64,000 bases of DNA. It comes from Telmatactis stephensoni (lineage: Eukaryota; Cnidaria; Anthozoa; Actiniaria; Isophelliidae). Position numbers and translations under genes: made by a program. The notes under the pieces are model-generated. The model saw only the letters and a list, made by a program, of their open reading frames with translations. It was not told where the DNA came from and made no database searches. Below are positions 46,150 to 57,833 of this stretch, in pieces. The first letter of the stretch is position 1, and every line of letters begins with the position of its first letter. The stretch spans positions 243,096 through 307,095 of the forward strand of contig JALIZF010001427.1 of NCBI GenBank assembly GCA_029948255.1, written 5' to 3'.

Positions 46150-48475
46150 ATGAGTGAATACTTCAGTCTTTCTAGAGTACTGTATAAGCCTATTTATTAT
46201 ATTTCTGATGAGCAGGATAGAAAAAGAAAGAAGATCATGGCAAAGTATTCCATTGATTCAGTCAACAAAATCTCGGAGATAATGGAACAACTCAAACAAC
46301 AACGTACTACAAGCCAAAGCTCAAAGAATACGAAGATTTGAAAAGAGAAGTAAGCAGTTCATTCAGAATAAGATGTTCAGAGAAGACACTGAGAAATTGT
46401 ACAGGGAACTTGGAAAGAAACAGATAACAATAGAGGAGCCGCCAGCGCTTGACGAAATTGAAGAATTTTGGAAGGAGATTCTAGAAGAAGAAAAGAGTTA
46501 CAACGACAAAGCAGAATGGATCAAGAGAGCAGAACTGCACCGAAACCAAAAGATCATAGAACAGACATGGAGTGATATCACACAAGGAGACATCGCATCC
46601 GCACTGAGAAAAACAGGCAACTGGAAATCCCCAGGTCTGGACCAAATTCACAACTTCTGGCTTAAAAACGTCACAAGTCTGCATGGAGATCTTGCTAGAA
46701 GCCTCAGTAATGTCATTAAACACCCAGATACCTGTCCAGAATGGATGACACAAAAACACTATTGTTAGCCATTTCATGCAAATATAAAGAAAGACAATGA
46801 AGATAAATCGCCCAAAAGCGAAAAAATAATACTCTCACCTGAACTTTTGGCTCGTTGACAAGCTATCAAGTGACAAGAGGCGGGAAAGCAAATTCTCCTA
46901 GAGGGGTGTAGCAATCATTGCGCACCAAAGCCTCCCCTTCAATCTCTTGCTGACGGAAGTAAAGTTATACAAAATAATACTTTTTGATCGCCATAAAATT
47001 CTTTTTGTTGCACAAAAATTGATTTATGAGAGGAAGATTAACAAAAACAACAAATATTGAACTTGATATCAACACAATCATAAAAGAACTTGACCAGGAG
47101 AAGACCTACAAATACTTGGATATCGGTGAAAGCGATGGATTACAACATTCCAAGATGAAAGAAAAGGTAAGAAAAGAGTACTACAGAAGAGTCAGATTGG
47201 TACTTCAGAGTGAACTGAATGGAGCCAACAAGATCCAGGCTATTAACACATTGGCAGTGCCTATGGTATCCTACAGTTTCAACATCACAAACTGGAAGTT
47301 AAGCGAGATCAAAAGACTAGACGCCAAGACAAGGAAATATATCTTACGATGAACCGCATGCACCACCCTAAAGCGGATGTTGATAGATTGTACGTAAAGA
47401 GGAGAGAATGAGGCAGAGGACTCATTCAGATCGAAAACTCATAAAAATTATCAACTATTGGTCTGGATGCATACCTTAAAGACCACCCAGACTGCCTTCT
47501 GCGTCTAGTATATAAACACGAAAACAACAAAAAGATGTACTCAATACACAAAGAAAGTCAAAAGTTTCAGTCTGAAGCAAAGAAATCGTTGCGCCAGAAA
47601 CCGCACACGCATTGAAAGAAAAAGAAAATCCTAACACTGAAAGAGCAAGGAAGATAAAGACCGCGTTCAAAGACCATCTACAGAAGAAGCAAGTCGACAA
47701 GTGGGAATCTAAGCCCCTTCATGGCCAATACCCAAAGCAAGTCAACCAAGCAAATATCGACAAACATAGAACGCACAACTTGCTGAAAGGTACAGGATTA
47801 AAGTCAGAGACAGAGGGACTCATCGTAGCTGCACAAGATCAAGAGCTATCCACAAGGTACTACGAGAAGAAGATCCAAGGAAATGATGTACTTGACATCA
47901 AATGTAGAATTCATGTGTGGTCAATATGACGAAACCAATGACCACATTGTAGCAGGCAGCCCTGTTCTCGCAAAGAAAGAATTCGTCGAAAGACATAACA
48001 TATTAATTGGTATGTATGTTTATTGGAAGCTCTGCAAGCAGTACGGTACTAATTCTGGCAAGAGCTGGCCGAACATGAACCGGAGAAAGTAGTGGAAAAC
48101 GAAAGAGCAACAATTTTATGGGACATGCAAGTACACACTGATAAAACCATTAAGGCCTACAGGCCAGACATTATAGTAAAAGACAAAGTGAAAAATCAGT
48201 GCTTGTTAATAGATGTATCAATTCCATCAGAACGAAACGTGTCTTTAAAACAGTTAGAAAATATTTCAAAGTACAAAGATCTTGAAATAGAAATTATAAA
48301 GATGTGGGGTATGGAAACTAAAACCATACCTATAGTTATTGGTGCTCTAGGCTTAGTCAACAAACGACTAGAGTATTACGTCAAGCATGCAGTTGCTGGG
48401 GAACATTGAAATCAGAGATCTACAGAAGACTGCCCTGATAGGAACTGCTCATATCATTAGGAAAACTTTAATGAT
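46150..48475 (+). pseudogene. Decayed non-LTR retrotransposon with restriction-like endonuclease
   Basis: Pieces in order on the plus strand: a basic N-terminal region (46150-46340); a pre-RT segment with EIEEFWKEIL and LRKTGNWKSPGLDQI (46373-46768); a gap where the catalytic palm should be; the thumb with YKYLDIGESDGLQH and INTLAVPMVSYSFNI (47026-47352); HHPKADVDRLYVKR with a nearby stop; a KPLHGQYPK / ETEGLIVAAQDQ region (47612-47929); a damaged zinc knuckle (CRI..CGQ...H...GS); and the C-terminal endonuclease with AYRPDIIVKD and CLLIDVSIP (48092-48409), the RPD...D core of PD-(D/E)XK-type nucleases. It ends LQKTALIGTAHIIRKTL. The order fits the R2/R4/Dong group. Several frameshifts and stops plus loss of the palm make it dead. 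Confidence 0.85.
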
Positions 48476-48790
48476 CAGCTGAATGTATAGTTTTCAACAT
48501 TCCAAAAGGGGGTAGCACTGTGCTGCAGCTCAAAAAAAGTTAATATGAAATCATATCCTTCTAGTGACATAAAAGGCAACGTATCTTCGAGACATCTTAT
48601 ACAAAGAAACTTATCATAAGAAAGAGGTTGCTGATGTTCATTAACGCTAGAGGTCGCTCTTTTAGGATTTGAGAGGCACTTAAGGTGCGAACTAGAGCAA
48701 CAAAGCGAGCACTGTACAACTTTTGAATGTACATAAGGCTTCCTAGAGCAGATTGTGCATCTACCTAACACCGAATACCGAAGTTTGTGC
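48475..48790 (-). pseudogene. PHD-like zinc-finger fragment of a retroelement ORF
   Basis: Minus-strand frame with CTICSRKPY, VQCSLCCSSSHLKC and FLCIRCLEDTLPF, a C4HC3-like spacing. This finger, followed by LPF, is common in the N-terminal ORF of non-LTR elements of marine invertebrates. It is cut at its 5' end by a hairpin. A host PHD protein exon is possible but less likely, given the isolated context and the lack of splice signals. Confidence 0.6.
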
Positions 48791-48862
48791 TTTTTGTATA
48801 GAAACGTTCGTTGGAGGGCAAGCTGTTGCCCGGTCCACCGAACGTTTCTATACAAAAAGCAC
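48787..48862. repeat. Perfect 24-bp hairpin
   Basis: GTGCTTTTTGTATAGAAACG and four more bases on the left are exactly mirrored on the right, separated by about 28 bases. Confidence 0.9.
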
Positions 48863-49565
48863 GAGCTTTAACCGTCCATAACTTTAGCGCTATTCATCGA
48901 AACTACCCAATTTAAAATTTCGAAACTTCGACAGACTTTTGGTTTAAGTATTGACAGACACCAATGGTCTCATCGAACATCAACATCAAACAGACCCAAA
49001 CATGTATTGAGCCATGCAAACACTGTGGTCGACAATATATATCCAATATGCATTTTGAGCTTTTTTAGTTTTACGCCTGTCCTTCTAATAGAAACAATTT
49101 ACTAAGATAATGTTTAGAAAAACGGCAAATGGCACTAAAGAAAGAAATTTGAGTAATACATGTAACACAGTAATACGTGGGTGAGTGTGTTAGATGTACG
49201 TAACAAAATGGGCAACTGCTTTACCTAGCTGGTTAGTCGGAGGCAGTGGCGGATCTAGACATCATGAATCGAAAGGGAAGGACACTATATATCGAGATTA
49301 AAAGAGCCAATTTTTTGCATGGGTTATTTTTGGCACACACGCGTTCAAAAAATATTTTAGAATGAATTTTAGAATGAATGTTTTTGATCTGAGTGGTGAA
49401 CCGCCAACGAGTTAAGATCATCAGTGATCTCTGCAAAAATTGAAACTGTCTCAACCAGTTATGTCAGGTTGTAAGTTGAAAATTTAACATAGGTCGAGAA
49501 TAAAATGACCCGAAATTAATTAAATTTGACTTGTAACTTATATAATGACCATGTTTTTTGTCTAG
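48863..49565. other. 5' side of laminin-EGF gene, no exon seen
   Basis: No laminin-N exon was recognised here, although the next exon starts inside that domain. The missing exons may lie further left or outside the window. Confidence 0.35.
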
Positions 49566-49802
49566 ATTGAGTATGCACCCATGAAGGATCCAACGACAGC
49601 AAAGGCGATCAGAGAAAGTCATCAAAATCAGACCTTTTTTCTTGCAACAAATATTCAGCTTCAGCTAGTGAGCTATATTACACCACCACAGTTTAATGTT
49701 TCAACTGCACCTATACAGATTAAGCAAAGTTTGTACTTCACTATAGAAGACTGGCTTGTTTCAGCAGCTTGCTTCTGTAATGGCCAAGCTTCCAGTTGTA
49801 AG
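49566..49802 (+). CDS. Laminin-N/laminin-EGF protein, exon with end of laminin-N domain
   Basis: The acceptor TTTTGTCTAG and donor AAG/GTAAAT bound exactly 79 codons (phase 0 at both ends). The text runs from an RES-rich start through a beta-rich stretch and IKQSLYFTIEDWLVSAACFC to NGQASSCK. That is the usual exit from a laminin-N domain (YY.I.D..V...C.CNGHA..C) into the first laminin-EGF repeat. Such proteins include laminins, netrins and usherin, which are secreted or membrane-attached matrix proteins. The spacing cannot decide among them. This is the leftmost exon seen, and the protein start is not in hand. Confidence 0.85.
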
Positions 49803-51563
49803 GTAAATATATGATTTCCTAATTCCATTGGTAAAATTTACAGGTTACCCACTGAATATTACCCTTTTAACTTATTGTTTAAATAGCTTATATTACTGTT
49901 TTTTCCACACCATAGAAAATACAGCCAATCAGAAAGCAGGAAAGCTGTTATATATTCAGTGGCATTCAATGGTCTTTTCCTATAAAGCATTGCGTCAATT
50001 GGCTGTATTTTCTGGGATAAGATAGTTTAATTGTACAATGGTTTCTCATGGCATACAGTGAATATCCCACTCGTCACTTGTATTTTCTTTGTACTAGAAA
50101 ATACAATTAAGTGGCTCGCGGAATATTCCATATTATATTATCCAACTCATCATAGACGAGAAAAAATATCGCGTGAGTAGAACTGGAGCGAGTAAAAATA
50201 TCTAGCGATATTTTTACTCCTCCTTATATACTTGTTTGATAGGTTTGTACTCGTTGAAAGCCTTGATTTTCCTCAGATCTAGAAATATTATCAAAGTTAG
50301 TTAACAGTTTTTGAAAGGATTATTTTTGAAAGTTCGGCAAAATTAAATATGTCTTTGCTAATTTCTGACCAAACGATTTTTGACGAGCTACAAAGGTAAA
50401 CTGCATCATTCTGCAACTAAATCGTCAGTTAAAAAAAACTGTCTAATTCCACTCAAAAACCATTGTATAACTAGTATAGAGTGAATACCACTTGCTTAAC
50501 TGATACTTCACTAAGATGGACACCTCTCTAAAATAGACACCAATGGCTGATCTCTTTCTACTAAAATCTCATATTTTTCCTCTAAAATGAACACTCTCTA
50601 AGATGGACACCTGTTAACAGTCCTGTTAGTGTCCATTCTAGAGGACTTCACTGTATGATACACTCAAGTGACTTTCAGCAAAGTATAAGTGTCAGGTCTA
50701 GGCTTATGTAAAAGCTTCTGTACATTTCTTATACTGAGTTATTAGCCTACTGGCCTATTATTGAGTCATTGGATTGTATCTATGTTACCTGTTGTTCATG
50801 AAGCTTGTTGAATTCAGTTAAATGCAGTGTTAGACCTTCAAGGTTCTGTCTTTATTTGTCATATGTGAATGACTTGGCTATATTTATTTCGTAAACTTAG
50901 CCTAAAATCTAAAATGAATATAATGCTAATTTGCCGTGAAACAATATGTACCAGGACAATAGGGAATAAATATGTATGTGAGCATACATATCTGGTGACC
51001 AGGCCTTCTTACCTTGCTTTTGGATTGTGCATGCTTCGAAGCTGAAGTTCTTTCAGCTCTGTGCCGTGCAGAAGCCTTGGAGCTTTTCTTGGATTTTTGA
51101 ACGTCTAATTCATCGGTCCCGAGGATCTTTTGTGTCCTTTTCTTCAAGTTCTAGAATTTCCGACGTTTTTTTCTCTCCACGTGGAACGTCGATCGTTCGT
51201 CGATCCGCCATTTTCTTCGTGTCAGCGTTCGTGGTGGTTTCGTTTTCCTCATCAGGGTGATTTGATCTCGAGTATTGGTCTGTGATTTATTTTGGTTATT
51301 GCTTTTTACTCAAGTTTGAAAATACATTATTGGCGTCCGGTAAACGTATCGTAGAAAATTACTTACGATCTTTTACCGTTATGTATTCTTGCGTATTGAG
51401 TAAATCTGCATCGTAGTTGTACGATTTTTTAACGTTGTTGTTTAATTTTTTTTTTTTTTTTTTTTTTTGCTATTTTCACTTCAACTGCTTTATCATCTGG
51501 ATATTTTCTAGATTTGTAGAATGTAGATTCTGATGTTTATTCGTTACATTTCTCTCGTTTGGC
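49803..51563 (+). other. Intron with small inverted repeats
   Basis: Includes AGAAAATACAGCCAAT and its complement at 49914-50013; a GAGTAAAAATATC palindrome at 50189-50217; and at about 50510-50660 a MITE-like stretch with repeated AAGATGGACACC / AAAATAGACACC and an end ACTTCACTGTA. From about 50935 the sequence may be the 5' part of the DIRS element. No exon seen. Confidence 0.5.
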
Positions 51564-53560
51564 ATGGAATCAGGAGAGGTGTTTGAGCCCTCGGTAGAAT
51601 CACAACCGAGTTCAGTGGACCATTCAAGGGTTGAGGACACATCTCCTCAATTGATCCTTGCTGAAATGCAGAGACAGATTAAAGAGAATCATGCTCTGGT
51701 TCTATCTTTGAGGGAGAAGCTAAGGCAATATGGCCTCTTCAAGGGATGACTCCGCACCAAGATTTTCCCAGCAGCACCATACCGCCTCCACGACCAAGTG
51801 GTAGAGGCTAGCCCTCAAGTGCTGGATGCTGATCACAATCTATTGGGCTCAGCAGAATCTTGCGTCACTGTTAAGGCTTCAGAGTTCAAAGCCATGGAAG
51901 CCTTGGCGAGAAGCTCATTGATTGTGTTATCAATACATTGAGCACTTTGATGTTGCTTCTACTAAGCTCCTGCAGCAGCTTCTGTCGGAGGTGGGTCAAG
52001 ACAGTGCAGAGTCGCGGTCACCTCGTGCCCAGATGCTGCTCAATCTGAAATTGTCTCAGGCTAGGGCCTTGTCCCATTTAGCCAATATTGAACCCAAGCT
52101 GTTGGGCAATGTAGTTTTTGCAAAGAGAGATTCCTTTTTTAGCCAAGTCTAAAGTAGCAGGAGATCAGGAGCCTTCCTTGTTCGCAGGTCAAATTACGCC
52201 TGTCGCTAAAGAGTGGACAGAACAAAATAAAAGACCTCAGTCTGTTCCCAACAGAAGAGCCTATGCTGCCTCGACTTCCACAGGGCAGCAAGAGCACACT
52301 CACTCGACGAAGAGCCAGACTCGGCCAGCCAGGTCTCACGGTTCTCGTCACCCAACTTCAGAGTCATCCAGTGGCGGCACGGCTCCTGGGAAGCGTGCAA
52401 GCCACCAAGTCCCCGGGGGTCCTGCCAGGAAGAGCAAATCAGGCCCAAAAAACTACTGACTTGACAGGGTGGTGGCCTCCCCCTGTCCCTCATCTCTCTT
52501 AACAGACCTATCACTTGCAAATATTCCAGTGGGTGGTCGTCTGTCCCTTTTTATGGATCACTGTAGGTCCATAACAAGGAACAGCTACGTGTTGGACCTT
52601 CTCGAGCATGGACTACGTCTCAGTTTCAAGTCCCAGTCTCATCTGACTACCAGACCAGTGCTCTTTCCTCTGCCCGAGGCCAGCAGCAAGAGAGAACACC
52701 TCAATGCAGAAATCCAGTCCATGTGCGAGAAGGGGGCATTAAAGAAAGTATCCAACAGGTCTTCTCCAGGGTTTTACAGGGTTTGTAATCTCTATGAAGA
52801 ACGAGAAACTGCGCTTTGTTGTGGACCTTCGGGCCCAGAACCGCCACTTGTCCACCGAAAATTTTTACATGGAGACCCCGTCCAACCTCCATCAGTCAAT
52901 CCAGAAGGGAGATTGGGTCATTTCGGTGGACCTATCAGATGCCTATCTCCACATTCCGATTTACCCAGTACCGAGAAAGTATCTTCGTTTTGCATACCAG
53001 GAGATATTTCAGTTCCGGGTACTGCCATTTGGACTGTCAGTCAGCCCAAGAGTATTCACAAGGGTCGTAGATGCCATGATGACACACGACCGGTGGCTGG
53101 GTCTGGAAATCTACAACTACCTGGACAAGTGGCTCCTGAGAAGCCAGCAAGTAGAGCATCTCAAGACTCAAGCATCAAGTCTTTTGCAACTGACAGTTAG
53201 TCTAGGCTGGTTACCAAGCCTGAAGAAGTCCGAGTTGAGCGCAACTCAAGATTTTGTCTTCCTCGGCACACATTACCAAACGGACCTGGTGCTTATGTAC
53301 CCTCCAGAGATCCGTTTCAGAGAGGCAGCCAGTCATGGCCGAAGAGTGCTCTTAGCAAGATACAAGGTTAGTGTCAATGTCAGATCTAGTATCTCTGGGC
53401 ACTCTGAGATATGGAACTCTTCAATTGTACCTGCTTGCTCACTGGTGGCCAAGCCAAGTCCAGTTGTCAGACAGGATTGTGCTGGATCACGCCTTTCTGG
53501 ACCCATTCTTGAAATGGTGGGCCAAACTTAGCAACGTTCTTCAAGGGAGACTATTGTCCT
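51564..53560 (+). pseudogene. DIRS-type retrotransposon, truncated (gag and reverse transcriptase)
   Basis: A gag-like region comes first (51564-52459: MESGEVFEPSVESQ, then an Ala/Leu-rich and a Ser/Pro/Arg-rich part, with frameshifts). The RT follows: IPVGGRLSLFMDH, LNAEIQSMCEKGALKKV, VVDLRAQNRHLSTENF, WVISVDLSDAYLHIPI, VLPFGLSVSPRVFTRV and EIYNYLDKWLLRSQ. This block order is DIRS, not LTR or non-LTR. The usual YLDD catalytic pair reads YLDK, and a frameshift occurs near 53340 before the RNase-H-like part. The C-terminal tyrosine recombinase is missing; the element stops at about 53560, next to a foldback. It lies in the sense orientation within the laminin-EGF intron. Confidence 0.85.
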
Positions 53561-53581
53561 GGTGCATATTGCTTCACGGCA

Positions 53582-53833
53582 AATTCGCCATTCCGAAGTT
53601 AGAGTTCCAGTTGAATTATGGGACTATTTTTGGGGATACAAAATTTCAAAATTCACGAAGAAAAGAGGTACAGTTCACCAAATATGAGACAAGAGAGCAT
53701 AAATAAGAGAAACGTTACCAGGATCAGCTATTTCCGATTGTTTAAAAGCACTTTGCTCCAAATTAAATTTAAGTGGGTCCCCAAAAACCGTTCCCATAAT
53801 TCAATTGGAACCCTAATTTCGGAATGGCGAATT
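53582..53833. mobile_element. Foldback MITE at the DIRS break point
   Basis: AATTCGCCATTCCGAAGTTA and on to TTTTTGGGGA are mirrored by the right arm ending TTCGGAATGGCGAATT. Loop about 140 bases, non-coding. Confidence 0.9.
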
Positions 53834-54066
53834 AGCATTATTCATTGTAGATTTTAGGTAAGTATTACTCATAAATATCAATTTTAAATCCTGAGGAAAA
53901 TGACATTTTGTCGATCATAATATCCCTGTACCTTGTGACTTGCACTGTTTGTTTGTTTGTTTGTTTGTTTGTTTGTTTCATAGATTACTGCTTCATTTGC
54001 AATTTCTTATATATTTGTTTGCGTTTTTCATTGTTGTATTGATTGTATATTTACCGCCGTTTCTAG

Positions 54067-54175
54067 GCCAATGGCACTGAGTGTGACTGCAAGAGGAATA
54101 CAACTGGCAAAGACTGTGAAAAATGTTTAGCACTCTTCAACAACAAACCTTACGAGATAAGAAAATCATGCGAAG
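54067..54175 (+). CDS. Laminin-EGF gene, exon 2 seen
   Basis: Acceptor TTCTAG, phase 0 in and phase 1 out (GAAG/GTGGGT). It completes the first laminin-EGF repeat with ECDCKRNTTGKDCEKCLALF and closes at KSCE. The GxxCExC spacing is intact. A (GTTT)n run in the preceding intron lies near 53950. Confidence 0.85.
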
Positions 54176-54577
54176 GTGGGTCATTACCGCAAACAACTGT
54201 TATCATTAAGCATAACTGCATTGTATTTATGTTGATTTATCCGGCCATCATTTCGTATGACTGTAATGCGCTTTGCCATGAATGTGTCAGTGATGTGCTG
54301 TCTATAAAAACATTCAAAACTCGAACCATGCCATGCCATTCCGTGACCTCGTCATTACACATTCAGTTATACGAAACTTTCTCTATTGACGTGCGGCCGT
54401 CACACGACCGAAACTTCAGATGCCTGAAGAAGATCAAAGGTTTTGGTCGCAACACTCCGCTACAAATCTCATTTCCAGTAAGTGACTCCATTCATTTCTA
54501 ATTTCAATTCCACTGATTGCCGTAAGTGCATGAACTCTTGATGTAACAAAAATGATCTCTTTCTCTGTTATATTTAG

Positions 54578-54745
54578 ATTGTGGCTGTAACAACCATGCA
54601 GTAAGCTGTCATTACAATACTACCAAGGGATATGGAGTATGTGATAACTGTACTGACAATACAACTGGTGATAAGTGTGAGCTGTGTAAAGTGGAACATT
54701 ACAAGAACAGTGCTGTTATGATGAACCATTCTAAAACTTGTATAC
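54578..54745 (+). CDS. Laminin-EGF gene, exon 3 seen
   Basis: One whole laminin-EGF repeat, phase 1 to phase 1, 56 codons. It has CGCNNHAVSCHYN, VCDNCTDNTTGDKCELC and a KTC close, giving eight Cys at the expected spacing. Several Asn sequons are present (NTT, NCT, NTT). Confidence 0.9.
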
Positions 54746-55598
54746 GTAAGTTAAAATATGGCTTAATGTAAAAAGATTAGTTGCATGAGTTGAGGTTGGA
54801 GTTGAAAACTTTTCAAACAAGTTATATTTTTTGCAGTGTTTATTTGTTGTGCTATATATATTCATTATCATAATCTGGGATAATAAAAAAATAGAAAACT
54901 TGTTTGAAAATTTCCAAACCAAAGGTAACTTAAAAATCACAACCGCTATGCCTTTTATGCATGCCTTTTATGCCATATGATAATATGTGAGGGTTATCGG
55001 CCTGAAGCGAGGGGTTATGTGATTTATTTAATATACTAAATATTAATATACACATAACCACGAGCTGAAGGCCGATAAATGACTTATTTTAACAATGGTG
55101 AGGTTTTCGAAAATACAAATTTCATAAATGTCTAAAACAGAGAAATTTATGTTGTTGAATTATGGCAGTTCATGTCAGAAACATGCGCAGTAAACCATAC
55201 GAGTGCACCAAATGCATCCCACTCGTGTAAGTGTGTTTAGGTCATATGCATTGGGTATCAACTTTGTATTCTGTTTCAAACCGGATCTTGCAGGAATTTT
55301 TAATAAGGTCATGTAAAGACTATCGGTTCAATGCGAGGTGAATATACATTAGTATGCAAGGGGAATATGCCATATTCCCCTTGCATACCGATATATATTC
55401 CCCTTGCATTGAAATTAGCTGTTTATTCTAGCAGGGGTTATGCCATATATTTAACTGTCAAGAACAAAGAAAACCGAACCAATGTGAAAATAAAGATGTA
55501 TATATAATAGTCAAGTCTTAATAGGGTTATGTATATCCCTTGCCTGCCACCCAGAATGGCATTCACAATGAAACCCAATTGTATGTTTTAATCTCCAG
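54746..55598 (+). other. Intron with two inverted repeats
   Basis: GGTTATCGGCCT...AGGCCGATAA arms at about 54988-55080, and TATTCCCCTTGCAT-type arms at about 55315-55412. No exon. Confidence 0.6.
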
Positions 55599-55751
55599 CA
55601 TGTGGATGCAATCTAAATGGTGTACCCAACATTTCCAACCGTACTCACTGTCACCCCACCACTGGTCAATGTTATTGTAAACCAAGAGTACAGGGAAGGA
55701 CGTGTGACACATGTCAACCAAATTACTGGAACTATTCTTCAGGATGTGAAG
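55599..55751 (+). CDS. Laminin-EGF gene, exon 4 seen
   Basis: One whole laminin-EGF repeat, 51 codons, phase 1 to phase 1 (CTCCAG acceptor, GAAG/GTAAAC donor). It has CGCNLNGV, HCHPTTGQCYCKPRVQG, RTCDTCQPNYW and a SGC close. The hydrophobic/Trp position before the last Cys is typical. Confidence 0.9.
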
Positions 55752-56214
55752 GTAAACTATCGGTGTGTTATGTGCATTAAGGCTGTATGGTACCGAGAGT
55801 TTGAGCAGTAGAGGTGAGAAAAGTAGGGCAGTTCAAGCCTGTCACTAAAGGCACAAATTTACCTTGGCCTGAATTTTAGATGATCAGGGCCAGGTCTTTT
55901 GCTTCAAATGGCCATCATGATCTAAAAGTCGGTCTTAAATTCCATACATGTCTGAACGGGCCAGTGAGACTAAACTTTCAAACATAAAAAAACGCTGACA
56001 TTGCTCAACGCTTTGCTATTTACACCATTTAAAGGCATTCAGTTTTCTAGCTATAGTTCTCATACTTCCAGAGATGAGTACTGTTGCACTTAAAATACTT
56101 TTACCAGCAATGTTAAACCAGGCATCTGTGAATTGATGCAAGTATGATTTTGGTTTCTATTATTAAAATGCAAATGTCCTTCAATAATTAAGGTGCATAG
56201 CCATAGTGAAATGA

Positions 56215-56290
56215 CAAGTATCGCGATTCTCCTATCATTTTGATCGACAGAGAGACGACATTAGCTTCCGATAATTGTCGTCTCAAAATT
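56215..56290. mobile_element. Reverse-orientation copy of the 20210 hairpin element
   Basis: Reading the minus strand: TTTTGAGACGACAATTATCG, GTCGTCTCTCTGTCGATC, then AGAATCGCGATACTT, aligning with 20210-20290. Confidence 0.55.
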
Positions 56291-56403
56291 GGCTTAAGTT
56301 TCACATGTGGCTTGAGTTTCTTGTTCGTTCTTTCCCTTGGTTTGAGGGTTTTAATTTTTTCTTGGCGTACGTACTCAGCTCCGGTTTTACTTCCCTCACT
56401 AGT

Positions 56404-56404
56404 C

Positions 56405-56484
<80 letters not shown>

Positions 56485-56488
56485 CAAC

Positions 56489-56544
<56 letters not shown>

Positions 56545-56580
56545 GTAATAATAATAATAATAATAATGATAATAATGATG
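56404..56580. repeat. (AAT)n-(AAC)n-(AAT)n microsatellite
   Basis: Trinucleotide runs with a central AAC block. Open frames of poly-Ile/Thr are artefacts. Confidence 0.97.
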
Positions 56581-56747
56581 ATAATTGGTACTTTAGGACT
56601 TATTATTATTCAATTTTCATACACTGTACAAATTCTGATTTTCTGATTGGGCAGTTTGTACCACGTGACGCGTTGTTATGACGTGACAACACGTCACTAT
56701 GCAATAATACCTATGCAATACAAATTAACAATCTACGGCATTACAGC

Positions 56748-57092
56748 ATGGCTGAATCCAGGGAATCCAAGTTTGACAATTTTTCGTCGGAGGACATTGG
56801 AAACCTGATAGAAAATGCCAACTAAAAAACACAAATAGAGCAACCGCTTGGGGTGTTTTGTTTTTAAAGGTAAGCTTACGAAGTTCTAACTTTCATTCAA
56901 ACTATTCAGTTTTTGGCGTGTTGTTTTTGTCAAAACACTATTCGCCGGCTTTGCAAATTCATCATTATAATTTTTGTTTTTTAGACTGGCTATCCAAAAA
57001 ATATCCTACAGAAAGTCTGGAAATCCTTTCCCCGCAACTTCTCTCAGATGGGGTAAAGAAATTTTATCAGGAATCGAAGAAAACGAAAAACT
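56748..57092 (+). pseudogene. N-terminal relic of a second Crypton-like recombinase, with intron
   Basis: MAESRESKF... leads to ENAN and a stop, then KNTNRATAWGV and a GTAAGC donor-like site. After about 110 bases a TTTTTTAG acceptor leads to DWLSKKYPTESLEILSPQLL and KKFYQE. This aligns with TLWGLKKFKEWC...LNNILRRFYAE of the recombinase at 25966. Catalytic parts are absent. A host gene derived from the same family is possible, but the in-frame stop argues against it. Confidence 0.6.
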
Positions 57093-57549
57093 AAAACTAC
57101 TTCTTCCCGGCTTCTTGCCGGCGGCACCAAAGTTTAGCAGCGTTTGAACCGTAAGTCGCCAGTTTAAACCTATATCCTGCATAACTCCAGCGATAAGTTT
57201 CTAGACCTTTCACTTACAGAGTTCTAGGACTCAGTGCTGAATCACTTTTAACGATCCCAAAAAAGTCTGAGTTCTTTGTTTATATGGACGATTTCAATTT
57301 TACCGAGCAAGTTGTAAACATGGATTCTGAGAACTCGTTTATTATCTTTAATCTAAAGTTCTTGTATCACGGTACTTTTCTCCTAGTTTTCTTCTGAAAG
57401 GTTTATTTTGTATTGTTAAAATTACCAAATGCTATTAAACTAATTTTGAATTAAGCTTAAGTCTTACTATTTTGAGTGACTTGAGTTATTTCTAGTGATC
57501 TTCGACAGTTTTAGCCTGCTTCTGCAGTGTATTCAAATTGAATAATAAA

Positions 57550-57739
57550 AAGGTTAACGTACTCTTTGCTCGTGAATTATCGGGATTTATCTTCACTCGT
57601 TTACTAACAATGAACTCGAAATTTTCTCATACTGCACTCGGCTAACACCTCGTGCAGCATTTAATAAAATTTCTCGTTCATTGTTAGCAAACTCGTGAAA
57701 ATAAATCCCGATAATTCACTCGCTGCGTATGTTAACCTC
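57550..57739. repeat. Foldback element
   Basis: AGGTTAACGTA and GCTCGTGAATTATCGGGATT with a following GTTTACTAACAATGAAC are mirrored at the right end (GTATGTTAACCT). Confidence 0.85.
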
Positions 57740-57744
57740 TAATT

Positions 57745-57833
57745 AAAAAAGCAATAGATAAATATATAAACCAAATTCCTGGAAATATAAAAATAGTAGA
57801 GCTACAGAAGATTGTACTTCTTGGTACAGCACA
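57745..57833 (+). pseudogene. C-terminal scrap of an endonuclease-bearing non-LTR element
   Basis: The plus frame KKAIDKYINQIPGN, then VELQKIVLLGTAH, matches the LQKTALIGTAHIIRKTL end at 48420-48470 and the conserved last residues of R2/R4-type elements. It is sandwiched between two foldbacks, the right one starting immediately after GTAH. Confidence 0.6.

Noticed and set aside
54229..54501. 90-residue frame with GCCTGAAGAAG-type sequence
   Set aside because: Falls in an intron; the GAAGAAG...GGTCGCAAC text resembles a retroelement tail but is too short to classify.
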